Assembly: GCF_002554795.1 (NCBI RefSeq)
Contig: NZ_PDEQ01000010.1
Location: forward strand, 1-64,000
From: Longibacter salinarum
GTDB taxonomy: Bacteria; Bacteroidota; Rhodothermia; Rhodothermales; Salinibacteraceae
DNA: 64,000 nt
Direction: 5' to 3'
Position numbers and translations under genes: made by a program. Of the stretch, positions 60,701 through 64,000 are shown in pieces. Numbering within the stretch: the stretch's first letter is position 1; each line of letters starts with the position of its first letter. The notes under the pieces were generated by a model that was not told the DNA's origin, searched no databases, and was given only the letters and a program-made list of their open reading frames with translations.

Positions 60701-61495
60701 GACACTCATCGACGTGCCGATCATGCCCGGGTTCGTGAGCGTCGCGGTCGTGCCCTCGAAGTCTGAAATCTTGAGGTTGCCGTTCCGCGTCCGGTTGATC
60801 AGGTCGTTGTACGTGCCGAGGAACTGGGCGAAGTTCATTGACCCAGCGTCCTTGATGTTTGGCACCATCAGCGTGCGCTTGCCGCGCCGCTCGATGTCGA
60901 TCGCCAGACCGAAGTTGATCTGCTTCGGCATGATGTGCTGCGGCGTGCCCTCCTCGTCTCGAGAGAAAGTGCTGTACAGCGACGGCTGTTCTTTCAGCGC
61001 CTGCACGACCGCGTAGGCGATGATGTGCGTGAACGACACCTTCTCGCCACCGACCTGGCGCTGGTAGTCGTTCAGCAGCTTCCGGTTTTCGAGGAGAAGC
61101 TTCACCGGCATGCGGCGAACGGAGGTCGCCGTCGGGACGCCGAGGCTGTCCTCCATGTTCTCGACGATCTTCGCCGCCGGCCCACGGAGCGCCTGCACCT
61201 CGACCTTGTCCTCGGCAACGGCTGGAGCGGACGCCGGCGTGATCGGGGCGCCATCCCCGGTCGGCTGCTTTGCCTCGGCAGGCTTGGCCTGCTTATCGGG
61301 GGCAGAGGGGGCGGCCGCAGTCTCACCATCACCTTTTGGTGGCGTTTCCTTCGTTGGCGTCGCCGCGACGAACGACTCATCGGGGTGGTAATCAGCAAAG
61401 AAGTCCCGCCAGCTTTCGCTTACGCTGCTGGGATCCTCTTGGTATTGCTTGTACAGCTCTTCAATGTAGCCCGTATTGAATCCGAGGGAGCTCAC
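57779..61495 (-). CDS. kgd: Fused 2-oxoglutarate dehydrogenase E1 / succinyltransferase domain protein
   Basis: A 1238-residue multifunctional enzyme like actinobacterial Kgd/OdhA. The short E1 N-terminal segment (LGFNTGYIEELYKQYQEDP, 1-40) is followed by an Ala/Pro linker (about 45-97). An E2-type acyltransferase domain (about 105-330) has its catalytic His312 in TYDHRVIQGAESG. The TPP-dependent E1 part (about 370-1238) has HRGRLNVLANIIGKP, HGDAAFPGQGVV, INNQIGFTT and YRVHGHNEGDEP. No lipoyl domain is present, so a separate lipoylated E2 protein is needed. It catalyses the 2-oxoglutarate to succinyl-CoA step just before the Sdh reaction. Two terminators follow. Confidence 0.95.
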   Translation of the reverse strand: MSSLGFNTGYIEELYKQYQEDPSSVSESWRDFFADYHPDESFVAATPTKETPPKGDGETAAAPSAPDKQAKPAEAKQPTGDGAPITPASAPAVAEDKVEVQALRGPAAKIVENMEDSLGVPTATSVRRMPVKLLLENRKLLNDYQRQVGGEKVSFTHIIAYAVVQALKEQPSLYSTFSRDEEGTPQHIMPKQINFGLAIDIERRGKRTLMVPNIKDAGSMNFAQFLGTYNDLINRTRNGNLKISDFEGTTATLTNPGMIGTSMSVARLMPGQGVIVGAGAIGYPPEYRGYADSVVSKAGISPVMTLTSTYDHRVIQGAESGAFLNYIEEQLMGQHDFYNQLFSDLGVPYQPFRMLSDSTPQLGQPGQQNELDMTEKQASVLQLIRAYRVRGHLQADTNPLGYEWQYHTELDPATYGLTVWDLDREFITGGLGGEERLPLREILKVLREAYTRKIGTAFMHLSDPEEKKWIQSRIEPQNDEPTLSKEERLRIMQKLNAAESFERFLHTKYIGHKRFSLEGGETMIPIVDTILSDAANQGLEEVVMGMAHRGRLNVLANIIGKPYEQIFSEFEGSIDPNTTQGSGDVKYHLGNEGTFTSMDGEDIDVTLASNPSHLEAVNPTVEGMVRAKQNLMRGDHPSNTDGEYYDKVFPLLVHGDAAFPGQGVVAETLNLSQLRGYKTGGTVHLVINNQIGFTTVPEDARSSTYATDLARAIEAPIFHVNGDDPEACVRIARLAFEYRQRFNKDVVIDMMCYRVHGHNEGDEPTFTQPLLYEKIEEKRSPRKLYTELLLRRGELEPDEAEQMLDDYRDRLQEAFDRTKDLEEKDAETTIERKARRKADARLPEVDTRAKRDHLERVVDALTNLPDDFNVHPKLKRQFAKRDDLFYEQERINWAFSEILAFGSLLQEGTKIRLTGQDSRRATFSQRHAVLIDQENGDEYTPVNNLSPDQAPLLIYDSLLSEYAVLGFEYGYSVADPSALVMWEAQFGDFANGAQIIWDQFISAAEEKWGQTSSLVALLPHGFEGQGPEHSSARLERFLQLCAEQNMVVANFSTPANYFHALRRQVKRDVKKPLIVMTPKSLLRHPMCVSTPDELTDGGVQEVIPAETDPSTTERHLICSGKVYYDLVKELENHDELQNKVAITRVEQFYPFPEEDLCEQLERYQDAETFWVQEEPQNMGAWSFLRWRLDELLADIHGTCEEQVQYVGRPASASPATGSAKVHKHEQEKVVMAALGLDA

Positions 61496-61631
61496 AGTGG
61501 ACCGGGGGTTTGACGTAAAAAGGGAACAATCACGACCGCTTCAGCACCCATGCGTTACGAGGCATCGCGGGCAAGGATTCGGGCGGGTTCCGATTGGCGG
61601 AAGCCGAATGTAGAATTCAAAAGACCGGGAG

Positions 61632-61695
61632 GTCTGGAAGTGCGGAGGTTTGGACGTGTGGACGTTTGGAAGTGTGAGGGTATGAGAGTACGAGA
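61632..61695. repeat. Octamer array GTNTGGAN, eight units
   Basis: GTCTGGAA, GTGCGGAG, GTTTGGAC, GTGTGGAC, GTTTGGAA, GTGTGAGG, GTATGAGA, GTACGAGA: the longest array of this family, just past the SDR gene's stop. Confidence 0.85.
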
Positions 61696-61715
61696 GCACA
61701 TGAGCTTAGGGCGTT

Positions 61716-62792
61716 TTACAGCCAGCCTCGGTCTTTGTACCAATCGATCGTGTTGGCGACGCCGTCTGCCAGGTCGATCTGTTGGTGGTACCCGATTTCA
61801 CGTTTTGCCTTGTCGCTGGAGCAGATGGTGCAGGCGTGTCGGATCTCCTTCGTCTTCTCGCGATTGAGCGCGGGGTAGTCGCCGGTGAGGCGTCCGAAGA
61901 GCTCCGATGCCGCGCCTACGGCGCCGACGAGCGGCGTGGGAACCGGAACGGTGAGAGCCCAGGTATCGAGGGCGGATGTGGCGGCGTCTTTGACGTCGTT
62001 CCACGAGTACGCGCGCTCGCTCCCGATGAAGTAGGTCTCGCCTTCGGCGTCCTCGTGCATGGCGGAGTCGACCATGCCCCGGGCGAGGTCCTTCACGTGC
62101 ACCAGGCTCACCGCGGGTTTCGACGCGGGACCCGCAACGGGGCAGATGTGGCGCTGGACGGACTGAAAGAACTGCAGGATATCCCGATCCCGGGGTCCGT
62201 ACACGGCCGGCGGACGCACGATGGTGATTGGGAGCACGTCCGCGTACGACTCCGTCATCTGGTGGGCGCTCCGGATCGCCTGCTCCATCTCGGCCTTGCT
62301 CCGCCCGTAGCGGCTGACCGGCTGCAGCGGCATGTCCTCGGTGGCCACGTCCGCTTCGCACCGACCGACCGCCGCCAGACTGCTCGTTACCAGCACGCGA
62401 TCGACGTTCGGTGCGGCATGCTTGACTGCGCCAAGCAGGTTCATCGTGGCCTTGACGTTGGCCTCCTGCAGGGCGTCGTACGTTCGGGCCCGCGTCCGCC
62501 CGCCGACATGATAGACGCGGTCGACGCCATCGAGAGCCTCCCACAGCATCTCGATATTCGACAGCTCGCCCCGCACGTACGTGATGCGGTCCGGGGCTTT
62601 TGCTCGGATCTCATCCAACCACTTCGGCTCCGATCGGACGAGGCAGCGGATCTCGGAGACCCCGCGACGCAGGAGCTCTTCGACGAGGTGACTTCCCACG
62701 AATCCGGTGCCTCCGGTGACGAATGCGGTGCCGGACAGGTCATCACTGCCTTTGGAGGCGGACATCGACTCGTACTGCGCGTAGGTGGTCAC
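61716..62792 (-). CDS. NAD-dependent epimerase/dehydratase (extended SDR)
   Basis: 358 residues with an N-terminal Rossmann fold: FVTGGTGFVGSHLVEELL (about 24-41) binds NAD(P). The catalytic pair is in YGRSKAEME (Tyr and Lys), with SSLAAVG giving the Ser. VRPPAVYGPRD and the C-terminal substrate region follow family order. The substrate could be a nucleotide sugar, a steroid-like or a flavonoid-like ketone; the sequence does not decide. Arrays of octamer repeats lie on both sides in inverted orientation (61632-61695 and 62932-62974). Confidence 0.9.
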   Translation of the reverse strand: MTTYAQYESMSASKGSDDLSGTAFVTGGTGFVGSHLVEELLRRGVSEIRCLVRSEPKWLDEIRAKAPDRITYVRGELSNIEMLWEALDGVDRVYHVGGRTRARTYDALQEANVKATMNLLGAVKHAAPNVDRVLVTSSLAAVGRCEADVATEDMPLQPVSRYGRSKAEMEQAIRSAHQMTESYADVLPITIVRPPAVYGPRDRDILQFFQSVQRHICPVAGPASKPAVSLVHVKDLARGMVDSAMHEDAEGETYFIGSERAYSWNDVKDAATSALDTWALTVPVPTPLVGAVGAASELFGRLTGDYPALNREKTKEIRHACTICSSDKAKREIGYHQQIDLADGVANTIDWYKDRGWL

Positions 62793-62931
62793 GGGGCGGG
62801 AACGGATTGGTCAGGAGAAACACCGTATCGCGTAAGCGCCGAGCCGTGGAAGGTTCGGGACTGGAATTGCGAAGCGGGAAGTGCGAAAGGCGAAGTGTTT
62901 ACATCGAACCGTCGCGCCGGACCATGAGCGC
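62793..62931. other. Spacer upstream of the SDR gene with short GCGAAG-type repeats
   Basis: No gene. TTGCGAAG, GCGGGAAG, TGCGAAAG and GCGAAGTG (about 62867-62898) form a short degenerate octamer run like that at 25155-25206. Confidence 0.4.
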
Positions 62932-62974
62932 TTACACATCCACACATCCGAACCTTCAAACTTCCATACCTTCA
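62932..62974. repeat. Octamer array, reverse orientation, interrupted by MITE copy 3
   Basis: TTACACAT, CCACACAT, CCGAACCT, TCAAACTT, CCATACCT are complements of the GTNTGGAN units. The MITE copy starts right after, so it seems to have inserted into the array. Confidence 0.75.
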
Positions 62975-63159
62975 GAACCTGTTTGGTGGATGAATCGGTA
63001 GCCGACACGAGCGAAGCGACTGACGCAGTAAACACAGTGGGCGAAGCCCGTGTGGAGCGCTCAGGCGAGTCATGTAGCGGAGCTACTTGGCAAGTGAAGT
63101 AGCTGCACAGGGCGAGATCCACGAAGTCGCAGACCAGAGACTGTCCGCCAAACAGGTTC
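62975..63159. mobile_element. MITE-like element, copy 3 (185 bp) with TCA target duplication
   Basis: Left end GAACCTGTTTGGTGGATGAA; right end is the inverted GAACCTGTTTGGCGGACAG. TCA stands on both sides (62972-62974, 63160-63162). The best preserved copy. An internal hairpin ACAGTGGGC-GAA-GCCCGTGT is visible. Ends and the 3-bp duplication recall IS5-type (TNA) elements, but no full parent element is in the window. Confidence 0.78.
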
Positions 63160-63254
63160 TCAAACCTCCACACCGTTTTCCCTCGGACACATCCGATCGC
63201 ACAGCCCGTAGGTATTCGCGTGCATCGAACTTTTGTCACCCACCTTCCCAGCTC

Positions 63255-63692
63255 ATGGCCACCTTCGACTTTCCCCGCGAGTACGGCGTCGACCTGAATG
63301 CCAAGACGACCTTCGGTAGTGCCCGTGCGATTCAGAAACGGATCGAGGACGTCGTCTCCGGACAGATTAAGGATTTTCTCGTGATGGACGAAGGCAAGGA
63401 GGTCACGCTTATCGGGGAGGCGCCGTCGCAAGCTGTGCGCGAGACGGCCATTCTGCTCGCCGGCAACGTGAAGGGCACTGCCCGCGTCAATGACGACGCG
63501 TTGATGGTCCAGAACGCGGAGACGAAGCCGGAGGTGTCGTTTCACCGGGTCGAAGAAGGCCACACGCTGGCGAGCATCTCCGAAGCGGAATATGGCGACG
63601 CCGGCAACGCCATCCAAGTCCGTCAGGCGAATGATTTCCTGCTGGACGGGAACGAGGAGGTTGAACCGGGGCAGACCATCCGGCTACCGTAA
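63255..63692 (+). CDS. BON-LysM protein (YgaU/Kbp-like)
   Basis: A 145-residue soluble protein with an N-terminal BON domain (about 22-88, IQKRIEDVVSGQIKDFLVMDEGKEVTL) and a C-terminal LysM domain (about 95-145, HRVEEGHTLASISEAEYGDAG). The same pair is found in E. coli YgaU/Kbp, a potassium-binding protein; LysM domains elsewhere bind peptidoglycan. There is no signal peptide, as in Kbp, so a cytosolic role is likely. ATG 63255 is the first that keeps the family N-terminus. A strong terminator follows. Confidence 0.88.
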   Translation: MATFDFPREYGVDLNAKTTFGSARAIQKRIEDVVSGQIKDFLVMDEGKEVTLIGEAPSQAVRETAILLAGNVKGTARVNDDALMVQNAETKPEVSFHRVEEGHTLASISEAEYGDAGNAIQVRQANDFLLDGNEEVEPGQTIRLP

Positions 63693-63741
63693 GTGGGGTA
63701 TGGGCTGTGGGGTTGGGGGGCACGGATTTGTTCAAACCAAT

Positions 63742-63782
63742 CGTATGGGCGCATCGCAATGCGCCCATACGGCGTGTTTTTT
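63742..63782 (+). terminator. Intrinsic terminator after the BON-LysM gene
   Basis: A perfect 13-bp stem (CGTATGGGCGCAT with its complement) is followed by GGCGTG and six T. Confidence 0.9.
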
Positions 63783-63798
63783 ACCCCATCCCCACATT

Positions 63799-63999
63799 TC
63801 ATTTCCGGGTGCAGCGGACGACGTTCTCGATGTGCGGCGTGTGGGGGAACATGTCGACCGGCTGGACGCGGTCGATGCGGTAATAATCCTTCAGCAGGTC
63901 GAGGTCGCGCGCCTGCGTCTGCGGGTTGCAGCTCACGTAAACGAACCGCTCTGGATGGAGGTCGGCAATCTGCTGGACGACCTTCTTGTGCATGCCCGC
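63799..63999 (-). CDS. 23S rRNA (uracil-5-)-methyltransferase-like protein, C-terminal end (runs off the right edge)
   Basis: Only the last 66 codons are in the window. [26 protein letters not shown] and [15 protein letters not shown] are the C-terminal motifs of the RlmC/RlmD/TrmA group. The Cys of SCNPxT is the residue before the catalytic site region that accepts the RNA base. These enzymes transfer methyl from SAM to uracil C5 in 23S rRNA or tRNA. Which member it is cannot be told without the N-terminus (TRAM domain and iron-sulfur cysteines). Confidence 0.9.
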   Translation of the reverse strand, partial: AGMHKKVVQQIADLHPERFVYVSCNPQTQARDLDLLKDYYRIDRVQPVDMFPHTPHIENVVRCTRK

Positions 64000-64000
64000 G

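Noticed and set aside
58715-60766. 683-residue plus-strand frame opposite the oxoglutarate dehydrogenase
   Set aside because: Antisense shadow, very rich in Val, Arg and Ala, no domain.

Overview
The window is about 64 kb of a GC-rich bacterial chromosome. Most genes are core metabolism and information processing, and the proteins are strongly acidic. The combination of an sdhCDAB operon, a Gram-positive-like citrate synthase, a fused one-chain 2-oxoglutarate dehydrogenase, a zinc-free L31 and weak or absent Shine-Dalgarno sequences suggests a Rhodothermota/Salinibacter-like member of the Bacteroidota group. This placement is an inference from family resemblance; there is no rRNA gene in the window.

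Layout. 1-1.1 kb: the tail of an IS4-type transposase, a G-rich heptamer repeat and a 52-residue membrane protein. 1.1-6.3 kb: sdhCDAB and citrate synthase, both on the minus strand. 6.3-8.1 kb: a long stretch without a convincing gene, holding one copy of a small inverted-repeat element. 8.1-18 kb: RNase E/G, an MBL-fold hydrolase, aroQ, murJ, an acetyltransferase broken by a stop codon, YqgE, a hot-dog thioesterase and a von Willebrand lipoprotein. 18-28 kb: endonuclease V, tRNA-Val, thrS-infC-rpmI-rplT-pheS and pheT. 28.5-36.6 kb: a zapB-like gene, zapA, a candidate 6S RNA, an ABC-F ATPase, secreted and lipid-anchored proteins and moaC. 36.6-48.5 kb: a PspA envelope-stress cluster, deoA, rpmE2, pgm, uvrB, an amidohydrolase, dtd and rdgB.

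48.6-57.8 kb is the accessory region. It holds a sigma-54 activator (50165-51520) facing four minus-strand genes (57302 down to 51614). These encode a polyacidic/polyarginine protein, an HExxH zincin-like protein, a 694-residue protein of unknown family, and a peptidoglycan-binding, SleB-like hydrolase. A sigma-54-like -24/-12 element with an upstream inverted repeat lies before the first gene. This is the best candidate for an undescribed system. 57.8-64 kb: the fused 2-oxoglutarate dehydrogenase (with sdh and gltA, three TCA steps are represented), an extended SDR, a BON-LysM protein and the end of an RNA methyltransferase.

Gene junctions carry an unusual set of repeats: three copies of a roughly 185 bp MITE-like element with TCA target duplications, degenerate tandem arrays of 7- and 8-bp units, and a pair of hairpins with a compensatory base change.
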